Of a DNA stretch of 64,000 nt, positions 8,130 to 16,224 are shown one piece after another. The translations under genes and the position numbers were made by a program. The stretch is from DASWTL01 sp966250385 (GTDB lineage Bacteria; Bacteroidota; Bacteroidia; Sphingobacteriales; Sphingobacteriaceae): assembly GCA_966250385.1 (NCBI GenBank), contig CBINHC010000009.1, positions 1 through 64,000 of the forward strand, in the 5' to 3' direction. Every line of letters starts with the position of its first letter. The stretch's first letter is position 1. The notes beneath the pieces were generated by a model that saw only the letters and a list, made by a program, of their open reading frames with translations, had not been told where the DNA came from and ran no database searches.

Positions 8130-8843
8130 ATGGAAAAAGGCATATTAATCTTCCTGGTCCTGGTGGTCTCCGGCCCGGCCCTGGGCTGTACAACCTGTAA
8201 CGCGGACCTTCAGAAGGCTATATTCGACAGCAGTTTTTATCCGAACCTGCTGACCATGCTCTCGGCATTTATCGTCCTGGCAGTGGTCGTCATGGTACTG
8301 GCTTTCATGGTCAGAAGCAGGGAGCGCCGGCGGTTCAGGGCGGAGCAGAACCGGGTAAGGGCCGTACCGCTCATTGCCGCTGCAACCACACTCGGTATCG
8401 CTTTCGGAGGGTTTATAGACGGAATTTTTTTTCACCAGGTCCTGCAGTGGCATGAAATGCTTTCTTTCAGAATCCCGCTGACCACCCTGATGAACAAGAG
8501 CGTCAATATGTTCTGGGACGGGGTGTTCCATGCGTTCTGCCTGATCGTCGCGATCACGGGCCTTTACCTGCTGCTTCAGCTGTTTTTCCGGAAGGACGTG
8601 CTGATTACCCGGGCCGTATTCACCGGCGGTCTGATCCTGGGCTGGGGAATCTTCAACATCGTGGAGGGCGTCATCGACCACCACCTGCTGAGGCTTCACA
8701 ATGTCAAGGAGACCAGCGAAAATATCCTGATGTGGAACTACGGATTCCTGGCCGTATCCGTTTTTCTGATCGCTGCCGGAGCCCGCGTGATCAGACGGGG
8801 AATACCCGACCAGTACTACCGGAACAGGTCCGGAGACGCATGA
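8130..8843 (+). CDS. DUF2243 family membrane protein
   Basis: A 237-residue integral membrane protein. A signal-like first segment is followed by CTTCN, then about five further hydrophobic segments. GGFIDGIFFHQVLQWHEM and FDGVFHAF-like/VEGVIDHHLLRLH stretches carry the conserved His/Asp residues of DUF2243. These conserved polar residues inside helices suggest metal or proton handling, but the function is unknown. The histidine kinase that follows starts 81 bases later on the same strand. Confidence 0.8.
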   Translation: MEKGILIFLVLVVSGPALGCTTCNADLQKAIFDSSFYPNLLTMLSAFIVLAVVVMVLAFMVRSRERRRFRAEQNRVRAVPLIAAATTLGIAFGGFIDGIFFHQVLQWHEMLSFRIPLTTLMNKSVNMFWDGVFHAFCLIVAITGLYLLLQLFFRKDVLITRAVFTGGLILGWGIFNIVEGVIDHHLLRLHNVKETSENILMWNYGFLAVSVFLIAAGARVIRRGIPDQYYRNRSGDA

Positions 8844-8923
8844 CCGGACAAGCGTCCGCCCTTATTTCTCAACAAATCAGGGCGCCCAGCTATGACAGCT
8901 CAAGGAATTATGTATTTTGTGTT

Positions 8924-10975
8924 ATGACTTTTGTTCGCGACACAGACCGATCCCAGTACGCCTTTCTGCAGGGTGGCGGGGAAATGGGGGAACTCACCCG
9001 CGCATTCAACTGGGAAGAAACGTCCCTTGGGCCGCCTTCTGAATGGCCGCAAAGTCTTTGTACCGCGCTGGGTATTATCCTGCATTCCGCCTTCCCCATG
9101 TTCCTGTTATGGGGCGAAGATCTTATCTGTTTCTATAATGACGCCTACCGGCCGAGCCTCGGTATCAACGGCAAACATCCGGCAGTCGGAAAGAAGGGCC
9201 GGGAGGTCTGGGCAGAGATCTGGGAGTTCAGCGGCCGCCTTTGGGAAAGTATCATGGACACGGGTGAACAGTGCTGGTTTGAGGACCAGCTCGTTCCGAT
9301 CTACCGGAACGGGCAACTGGAGGATGTTTACTGGACCTTCAGCTACAGTCCGGTTTACGGAGATTCCGGCAAGGTGGACGGGGTCTTTGTAACCTGTACT
9401 GAAACCACTGAAAAGGTGCGCAATGTAAATGCCCTGATAGAGTCCGAAAGGCGGTTCCAGAACCTGATCCGCGAGGCCCCGCTGGGCATCGTGGTGCTCA
9501 GCGGCCCCGACATGATCGTCCAGGTTGCCAATAAGGCGTACGGCGCGTTGATCAACCGGGATTACCAGGAGATCTTGGGAAAGCCGGTTTTCGAGCTCGT
9601 TCCGGAAACTGAAGACCCGTTCCGCGGAATCATTGAGCAGGTGATCCGTACCGGGAACACGACCTATTTCGATGCGTTTCCATATTACATCCTGGTAAAT
9701 GGTGAACAGCGGCCGGGCTACCTGGACCTGGTGTATCAACCCTACCGTGAGGATGACGGAGAAATAACCGGGGTGATGGTGCTTTGCCAGGATGTGACCG
9801 AACAGGTGAACAACAGGCTGGAACTGCAGCGAAGCGAACAGCGCATCCGCTCCCTGATTGAAAACGCCCCGTTTCCGATCGGCGTGTATACCGGCCGGGA
9901 AATGACGATCTCCCTGGCCAATCAGGCCATCATCGATATCTGGGGAAAAGGCCCTGATGTGATCGGCAAACGATACTGCGAGGTTCTGCCTGAACTGGCG
10001 GCACAAACGGTGTTCGACCAGCTGGATGAGGTGTACACCCGGGGAGTGCCTTTTAATGCCGTTAATCAGCATCTCAGGCTGATGAAAAATGGTGTACCCC
10101 GATCATACTACTTTAACTATACATTCACGCCCCTGTATGATTCCGGTGGACAGGTGTATGGGGTAATGAATACGGCGGCCGACGTTACCGATCAGATCCT
10201 GGCGCTTAAGAAAGTGGAGCGCAGCGAGGCTGAACTTCTGGAAACGAAGCAGCGGCTGGAAACGGAACTGGCTGCCGGCCGGCAGCTGCAGCAGCAGAAA
10301 GATGATTTCATCGGGATTGCAAGTCATGAGCTGAAAACTCCCCTGGCTACGCTGAAAGGTTCCATGCAGCTGCTTTCCCGGAGGGTCGGGGATATAGACG
10401 GGCTGCGAAAGGTGGAGAACCTGATCCGCCTGTCCAACAACAGCATCAATAAACTGAGTCATTTACTCGAAGAACTGCTGAACGACACGAAGATCAGCGA
10501 GGGCCAGCTGCAGCTAAAAAAGAGCAGTTTCAGGATATCGGAGATCATTGATGACTGCCGCAGGATGGTCGAGATCATCGGTTCGCACGAGCTTCAGACC
10601 CAGGGCGACCTGGAAATCACCGTATTTGCAGACAAGCAGCGGATCGAACAGGCGCTGATCAACCTGGTGAACAATGCGATGAAATATGCGCCGCAATCAA
10701 AGTCTATTCAGATACAGGTAGAGCATACCGGTACCGAAACGGTGTTATCGGTGAAGGACCATGGTCCCGGCATCCCGGCCGAAAAACTTCCGCATCTATT
10801 CAAAAGATATTATCGGGTGGATACCGGGGGTATCCAGTTCTCCGGGCTCGGACTCGGCCTGTTTATCGTATCGGAGATCATCCAGAGGCATGGGGGCACG
10901 CTGGGAGTCGATAGCACGGTTGATCAGGGGAGCCGGTTCTGGTTCACCATTCCGTCAGGTACCGGTACAGGATAG
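8924..10975 (+). CDS. Soluble multi-PAS histidine kinase
   Basis: A 683-residue cytoplasmic kinase with no transmembrane helix. The N-terminal 1-165 is a PAS-like module with the signature WPQSLCTALGIILHSAFPMF and FYNDAYRPSLG found in many soil-bacterial sensor kinases. Two more PAS domains follow (about 172-295 and 303-425), then a coiled coil, HisKA with His468 (ASHELKTPL), and an ATPase domain with NLVNNAMKYAP, DHGPGIP and GLGLGL. The start at 8924 is chosen because the homologous region begins there; the upstream open frame overlaps the DUF2243 gene. No partner regulator is adjacent. Confidence 0.9.
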   Translation: MTFVRDTDRSQYAFLQGGGEMGELTRAFNWEETSLGPPSEWPQSLCTALGIILHSAFPMFLLWGEDLICFYNDAYRPSLGINGKHPAVGKKGREVWAEIWEFSGRLWESIMDTGEQCWFEDQLVPIYRNGQLEDVYWTFSYSPVYGDSGKVDGVFVTCTETTEKVRNVNALIESERRFQNLIREAPLGIVVLSGPDMIVQVANKAYGALINRDYQEILGKPVFELVPETEDPFRGIIEQVIRTGNTTYFDAFPYYILVNGEQRPGYLDLVYQPYREDDGEITGVMVLCQDVTEQVNNRLELQRSEQRIRSLIENAPFPIGVYTGREMTISLANQAIIDIWGKGPDVIGKRYCEVLPELAAQTVFDQLDEVYTRGVPFNAVNQHLRLMKNGVPRSYYFNYTFTPLYDSGGQVYGVMNTAADVTDQILALKKVERSEAELLETKQRLETELAAGRQLQQQKDDFIGIASHELKTPLATLKGSMQLLSRRVGDIDGLRKVENLIRLSNNSINKLSHLLEELLNDTKISEGQLQLKKSSFRISEIIDDCRRMVEIIGSHELQTQGDLEITVFADKQRIEQALINLVNNAMKYAPQSKSIQIQVEHTGTETVLSVKDHGPGIPAEKLPHLFKRYYRVDTGGIQFSGLGLGLFIVSEIIQRHGGTLGVDSTVDQGSRFWFTIPSGTGTG

Positions 10976-11080
10976 CCCGGGGAGACATGGGACGCACCCC
11001 GGCGGGCGTGGGGGCGAAAAGAGCGATTTTTATGGTAAAAACGGCAAACAGTAATCGTGTCAGGGTGTTTATTGAACCAC

Positions 11081-11656
11081 ATGAAGACATCCTCGCTATC
11101 TGCCCAGCTAAACGGCTCGAACATCCATTTTCTTGAAAATCTGAGCTTACATCATTCCATTTCTCAACCGCTTACGTCGTTAAACCGGAAGAAAAGAACG
11201 ATCAGCCGGATCAGGGCCAATAAAGACCTGAAAACCGCTTCTGACCATGTTTACCAGGAAAATATCCTGCGCCTGCTTGATGCGCTTAACTCCCCCATCC
11301 TGATGCTGCCACGTGTGGAGCAGGACCGGGTTGTTCAAAGCATCGGGTTCTTCACCGATCTGCGCTTTACAGGCCATTCCACCCTGTCCCTGGTAGCCCG
11401 GATGGCTCGGTCATACCATGCTGCGATCGTAATCTTCAATGTTTCCGAATCACACCTTCCGCCAATGGACCCCGGTTATGCGGAGTCCCTTTTCAAACGT
11501 CAGGGTCTGGAAACGATCGACGGAGTACCTGCCAGATTGGTAAACCTCACCCTGGGGACTGCTTCAGAAATGGAAAAAGTATTCGCCGAGCATCAGATCG
11601 GAATGCTGACTGCCTTGCAGGAGCGGAAAAACCTCCTGTACAGCCTGATCGCATAA
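11081..11656 (+). CDS. UspA-like hypothetical protein
   Basis: A 191-residue soluble protein. The N-terminal 70 residues are basic and unremarkable. From about residue 75 the pattern PILMLP..., IGFFTDLRF, AAIVIFNVSES, YAESLFKRQG and IGMLTALQERKNLLYSL resembles the second half of Bacteroidota tandem universal stress proteins, without a recognisable ATP-binding glycine motif. It may be a remnant or a diverged Usp. It follows the histidine kinase on the same strand by 105 bases. The start is uncertain (an in-frame ATG at 11057 is possible). Confidence 0.5.
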   Translation: MKTSSLSAQLNGSNIHFLENLSLHHSISQPLTSLNRKKRTISRIRANKDLKTASDHVYQENILRLLDALNSPILMLPRVEQDRVVQSIGFFTDLRFTGHSTLSLVARMARSYHAAIVIFNVSESHLPPMDPGYAESLFKRQGLETIDGVPARLVNLTLGTASEMEKVFAEHQIGMLTALQERKNLLYSLIA

Positions 11657-11912
11657 CATCATCGGGTTTGGGCATCCTGTGACAGGCGAAGCGCCGCTTT
11701 CAGCCAGTCGTTCCGCTGATCAGCCGCCGGCTGTCTGCCCACGGGATTTGTTGCCGGACACCTCCGGTACACAGCATGCACAAAAGCCGTTCGTTCATGC
11801 GAATGGTCAAACCTATGGGAACTTATGGTGTTAAACAGTCAGATCCCCGGCTATTTCCGCGCTGTCTCCCCGAAACGTTCGTCGCTCATCAGTTCTTCAC
11901 AACGGTAACCGG

Positions 11913-12434
11913 ATGAAATTGAAGATCAGGAAAGAAACGCCAGCCGATCACCTGCAAATTCGTGAGGTGAACCGGCAGGCTGCTGGCCTGAAGCAGGCTG
12001 AACTGGCGGATCGTCTCCGGAACAGTCCATACTACATTCCGAATCTGTCACTGGTTGCAGAAGTGGAGGGTCAGGTGATCGGTCATCTGATGTTCACCAC
12101 GGTAATTATCCGAAATGGTCAGGGATCCGATTCCGAAAGCCTGGCCCTGACCCTCCTGGCCATCAGGCCGGACTGGCAGCACCTGGGGTACGGGGCACAC
12201 CTGATGAACATCGGCCTGGCCGTTGCGCGTGAGCTGGGCTACCGGTGTGTTATCGGTTCGGGCAGTGACCCGTATTGTGCCCGTTTCGGGTTTGGAGAAG
12301 CGGAACATCTTCGCCTTCCGCCCGCGGGCAATTCTCCTCCCGTCAGGCTGATGGCGCTGGAACTCGTTCCGCGAAGCCTCCTCCGCCTATCCGGCTTCGT
12401 CATTTTTCCACCCGGCATTCTGCCCGGGTCCTGA
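11913..12434 (+). CDS. GNAT N-acetyltransferase (YhbS-like)
   Basis: A 173-residue GNAT protein. It has an N-terminal REVNRQAAGLKQAEL segment, LSLVAEVEGQVIGHLMF (strand beta2-3), and the acetyl-CoA loop RPDWQHLGYGAHLM (about 88-101), then the family ending YCARFGFGEAE. It matches the YhbS-type acetyltransferases of unknown substrate. The 256 bases upstream hold no convincing gene. Confidence 0.8.
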   Translation: MKLKIRKETPADHLQIREVNRQAAGLKQAELADRLRNSPYYIPNLSLVAEVEGQVIGHLMFTTVIIRNGQGSDSESLALTLLAIRPDWQHLGYGAHLMNIGLAVARELGYRCVIGSGSDPYCARFGFGEAEHLRLPPAGNSPPVRLMALELVPRSLLRLSGFVIFPPGILPGS

Positions 12435-12539
12435 CGATCATGCGCGGGGCGATCAAGCCGGTGAAATTTGTTAAATTGCCGGCCCGGCATTGATTCCGAA
12501 CATCGGAGTCATTCCGGGATAATCGTTTCACTTTACCTT

Positions 12540-13388
12540 ATGATCATGAGCCAGGAAACATCACACCCATTAATCAACCCTGAGGAACTGCTGGCACGGG
12601 CCGGATCCGACAACCTGATCCTGGTCGATGCCGGAACTGCCGAAAGATACCGGGAGTCCCATTTGCAGGGTGCAGTCCATGTAAACCTGGATACGGATCT
12701 GGCAGCAATCGGTGACGATCCGGCCGAGGGCGGCAGACATCCATTACCGGCCCCGGCGGATTTCGCAACAGTCCTGGGCAACCTCGGCATCAGCCCGCAG
12801 AGCCTGGTGGTCGTTTATGACGATAAACAGGGATCAAATGCAGCGGCCCGATTCTGGTGGATGCTTCGCGCCATCGGGCACATGAATGTCCGGGTGCTGA
12901 ACGGAGGGTTTCAGGCTGCGGAAAAAGCCGGCTTCCCCGTGGAATCACAACCGGCGCCCCCGGTAATGAAACCGCCTTATCCCGCTTCGGAATGGTCCCT
13001 GCCGCTGGCCGGCATTTCGCTGGTAGACCGGGCGTCCTCCGACCCTGCATTCCTGATCGTGGACGTACGCGACGAAAACCGGTATAAAGGCAAGACCGAA
13101 CCGATTGACCTGGTTGCCGGTCATATTCCGGGGGCTGTCAACATTCCCTTTACCGGTAACCTGGATTCCGAAGGCAGGTTTCTCCCGTCCGAAAAACTAA
13201 AGGAAAAGTACCAGGAGGCATTCGGCCAGAAAGAACCCGGCAACGTAATCGTCCACTGCGGTTCCGGGGTAACGGCTTGCCATACCCTGCTGGCAGCCGC
13301 TGCTGCGGGGCTGGAGATTCCGCGTCTTTACGTGGGATCATGGAGTGAATGGTCCCGTACCGGCCGCCAGATCGTCCGCGAGGAATAG
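12540..13388 (+). CDS. sseA: Thiosulfate/3-mercaptopyruvate sulfurtransferase
   Basis: A 282-residue tandem rhodanese. The first domain (about 10-130) is inactive and structural; the second (about 155-278) carries the catalytic loop HCGSGVTACHTLLAA. The CGSGVT loop is the form associated with 3-mercaptopyruvate as donor rather than thiosulfate (CRKGVT-type). It moves sulfur to a thiol or cyanide acceptor in the cytoplasm. Start at 12540; the next Met, at 12546, is equally plausible. The gene is separate from the sulfide operon. Confidence 0.88.
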   Translation: MIMSQETSHPLINPEELLARAGSDNLILVDAGTAERYRESHLQGAVHVNLDTDLAAIGDDPAEGGRHPLPAPADFATVLGNLGISPQSLVVVYDDKQGSNAAARFWWMLRAIGHMNVRVLNGGFQAAEKAGFPVESQPAPPVMKPPYPASEWSLPLAGISLVDRASSDPAFLIVDVRDENRYKGKTEPIDLVAGHIPGAVNIPFTGNLDSEGRFLPSEKLKEKYQEAFGQKEPGNVIVHCGSGVTACHTLLAAAAAGLEIPRLYVGSWSEWSRTGRQIVREE

Positions 13389-13575
13389 CGTACCGGTGAG
13401 CCTTTCAGCGCCGGATTCCGGTGTTGTCCCGCAGGGTGGGGAGGCGCCCCCGGTCGGGCAAACAGCCGCGGAACCGCCGGCTCTCAACTTTTTTTTCTTA
13501 CTTTGTATTCGAGCTACCATAGATAATACATTAGTTTTCAGCGCGCGGCCGGTTTCGGCGATTCGGTTCATTTTT

Positions 13576-15630
13576 ATGCAGATAGATTTTTATAAGTGTT
13601 TTAATACGGGCTGCACCTCACATACTCAGGTTTCTCCTTCAGAAACAACCGGCGGGTCCGGGAATACCGCGAACTTAAGGGAAACCCGGCGGAAGGCCGG
13701 CCACGTCCGGAAAGCCGCACGGATCCTTTTCCTGGCCTGCGGGACTCTTTATTCTCAGTCCGCACTTTCACAGCAGGATACGCTCTCCCCTGCTGAAATC
13801 AAAGGCTTGTCGGTCGAGGAGCTCATGAATATTGAGGTCACGACCGTTTCCAAAGTGCCGCAAAAGCTTACGGAAGTTGCTTCCGCCATTCAGGTGATCA
13901 CCCGGTCGGATATCAGGCGTTCAGCGGCTACCAGCGTTCCGGAAGCCTTGCGTCTCGCCCCGAATCTTCAGGTTAACCAGCTCAGTTCGCGGCACTGGGT
14001 GATCAGCTCGAGGGGCTTCAACGCAACCTACTCGAATAAACTGCTTGTGATGATCGACGGCCGAACGGTTTACTCGCCGCTATTCGCGGGGGTCTTCTGG
14101 GATGCCCAGAACCTGCTGCTTGAAGATGTTGACCGGATAGAAGTCATTTCAGGTCCCGGCGGATCACTTTGGGGCGCCAATGCGGTCAACGGGATCATCA
14201 ATATTATCACGCGGGGCGCCGGAAGCACGCAGGGGCTCTATGTCTCTGCAGGGTACGGCAGCGAACTGAAACCGCTGGCTGAGGCCCGGTACGGCGGCAG
14301 GCTGGGCCCGGAGCTTTCCTACCGGGTATTCGGCCGGACCGTAAAACGCAAACACACCTACCTTCCCGACGGGCGGGCCGGTTCGGACGACTGGGCGCAT
14401 AGCCAGACCGGTTTTGACCTTGAGTGGGTTCCATCGGATGCGGACAACCTGCGCATCCAGGCGGACTTCTATACAGGCCGGGAAACGGAAAATGCCGTAC
14501 CCTCGTCCATTGACGGACAGCATGTGATGGGTACCTGGAGCCATGCCTTTTCGGAGCGTTCCGACCTGGTCTTCCAGGGCTATGCGGACCGCACGTGGAG
14601 GCGGGATATCCCCAGTACGATCAGTGACGAACTGTATACGTATGACCTGGACCTCCAGCACCATCTTCAGCTAAGCAAAACCCACCGGCTGCTCTGGGGA
14701 GCCGGCTACCGCCTGATGGATGACCGGACACAACATTTCACAGAATTCTTCGGATTTCTGCCCGAAGACCGCAAAATGCATCTGACAGGTGCCTTTCTGC
14801 AGGATGAAATAACCGTGGTCCCGGAGCGGTTGAACCTGACCGTCGGAACCAAGGTCCAGCATAATTCCTTCTCCGGCACTGAATGGCAGCCGAGCGCGCG
14901 GGTCTCGTACACTCTTCAGGACCGGCACCTCGTCTGGGGAGCCGTTTCAAAAGCGGTCCGGGCTCCCAGCCGGATCGATGTGGATTATTTCATCCCGGTG
15001 TACCCTGTTCCCCCCGAGTCGCCAAGCGTAGCCGGCGGACCGAATTTTACCTCAGAAAAACTGGTTGCCTATGAGCTCGGCTACCGAACCCAGCCTTATA
15101 CCGGGCTGGCGCTCGCCCTTTCCACTTTTTATCACGTCTATGATGACCTGTACAGTGTCGAACCGTTACCGGGCACACAAACCTATCAGATCCGGAACGG
15201 AAGCCGGGGTACCTCTTTCGGAGCTGAACTTTCTGCGAATTTCGTATTGACCAGCTACTGGAACCTGCGCGGTGGATACACTTTTTTTCATAAGCACCTG
15301 AAAAACAAGCCGGGCAATGCCTCTGAGCCCCTCCTCCTTGAAAACCTGGGAACGGATGCGGATAATCAGGCCCTGCTGCAGTCCGCCCTGAACCTGACGA
15401 AAAGCTTTCAGGTGGACCTGGTGGCCCGTTACCTGGACTACCTGCCGGCCAATCTGTACAACCGCCGGGTACCGTCCTACGTCACGCTGGACACCCGGAT
15501 CGCCTGGCAAAAAAAACAACTGGAATGCAGCCTGAATGGTCAGAACCTGTTACAGAAAAAGCACCTCGAGTACGGTAACGGCATGCTGATCGATCGGGGA
15601 ATATTTGGTAAAATCACCTGGAGATATTAA
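13576..15630 (+). CDS. TonB-dependent receptor of a three-gene signalling operon
   Basis: A 684-residue outer-membrane receptor. After a signal region (about 45-65), the segment SVEELMNIEVTTVSK leads into the plug domain (SAIQVITRSDIRRS ... IEVISGPGGSLWGANAVNGIINIIT, about 85-205) and a beta-barrel ending in an aromatic C terminus (TWRY). It has no CarboxypepD_reg domain and no SusD partner, so it is not a glycan importer of the SusC type. A TTACTTTG promoter-like element sits at 13498-13505. The Met at 13576 is chosen because upstream codons overlap the previous gene and lack coding character. It leads an operon with the YfiR-like and kinase genes. Confidence 0.88.
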   Translation: MQIDFYKCFNTGCTSHTQVSPSETTGGSGNTANLRETRRKAGHVRKAARILFLACGTLYSQSALSQQDTLSPAEIKGLSVEELMNIEVTTVSKVPQKLTEVASAIQVITRSDIRRSAATSVPEALRLAPNLQVNQLSSRHWVISSRGFNATYSNKLLVMIDGRTVYSPLFAGVFWDAQNLLLEDVDRIEVISGPGGSLWGANAVNGIINIITRGAGSTQGLYVSAGYGSELKPLAEARYGGRLGPELSYRVFGRTVKRKHTYLPDGRAGSDDWAHSQTGFDLEWVPSDADNLRIQADFYTGRETENAVPSSIDGQHVMGTWSHAFSERSDLVFQGYADRTWRRDIPSTISDELYTYDLDLQHHLQLSKTHRLLWGAGYRLMDDRTQHFTEFFGFLPEDRKMHLTGAFLQDEITVVPERLNLTVGTKVQHNSFSGTEWQPSARVSYTLQDRHLVWGAVSKAVRAPSRIDVDYFIPVYPVPPESPSVAGGPNFTSEKLVAYELGYRTQPYTGLALALSTFYHVYDDLYSVEPLPGTQTYQIRNGSRGTSFGAELSANFVLTSYWNLRGGYTFFHKHLKNKPGNASEPLLLENLGTDADNQALLQSALNLTKSFQVDLVARYLDYLPANLYNRRVPSYVTLDTRIAWQKKQLECSLNGQNLLQKKHLEYGNGMLIDRGIFGKITWRY

Positions 15631-15682
15631 AACGCGGCCCTTGAGAAGAATCGATTTCACTCCCATCCGATCCCGGACGTTG

Positions 15683-16213
15683 ATGCTGGTTAAATGGCTT
15701 TGCATCATCCTGATTATTTCCGGCGATGCCGCGGCCGTGCATGCCCAGTCGAAACCCGTCGCCGCATTCCAGGTCAAGGCTGCCTATCTGTATAACTTCA
15801 CCCGGTTTGTCGAATGGGATCCGGCCACCTACGCCGGGCCTGATGCCCCGTTTATCATTGGCGTGCTGGGAAACAAGCTGGTCGGCGACTATCTCCGGGA
15901 AATCGTTCAGGGGGAAAAGGTCGGAAACCGTCCGATCGTCGTTCACCAGTACAGGTCCATCAGCGAAGTCCGGGACTGCAGGATGCTGTTCATAAGTGCC
16001 GGTGAAGCCGCCCGCGTCAGGGAATCGCTTCCCGAAATGAACGACAAAGGCATTCTTACGGTCAGCGATGGCGAACCATTTCTGAAATGGGGAGGCATGA
16101 TCCGGTTCTTCAACCAGGATAACAAGATTAAAATACAGATTAATGCATCCGCCGCCCGGACTGGTCATCTGCAGATCAGTTCGAAACTGTTAAGTGTCGC
16201 CACGGCGTATTAG
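15683..16213 (+). CDS. YfiR family periplasmic protein (DUF4154)
   Basis: A 176-residue protein with a signal peptide (1-22) and a DUF4154 domain: FQVKAAYLYNFTRFVEW near the N terminus, FIIGVLGNKL, and GMIRFFNQDNKIKIQIN near the C terminus. In Pseudomonas aeruginosa YfiR is a periplasmic inhibitor that binds the CHASE8 domain of the diguanylate cyclase YfiN. Here the next gene, 11 bases downstream, encodes a CHASE8 histidine kinase. The mature protein has only one Cys (Cys100), so the two disulfides of P. aeruginosa YfiR cannot form. Confidence 0.88.
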   Translation: MLVKWLCIILIISGDAAAVHAQSKPVAAFQVKAAYLYNFTRFVEWDPATYAGPDAPFIIGVLGNKLVGDYLREIVQGEKVGNRPIVVHQYRSISEVRDCRMLFISAGEAARVRESLPEMNDKGILTVSDGEPFLKWGGMIRFFNQDNKIKIQINASAARTGHLQISSKLLSVATAY

Positions 16214-16224
16214 TACATCATTCT

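Noticed and set aside
11657..11912. Minus-strand frame of about 59 codons without ATG, ending in WLKAALRLSQDAQTR
   Set aside because: It looks protein-like near the end but lacks a start codon and a supporting signal; too weak to annotate.
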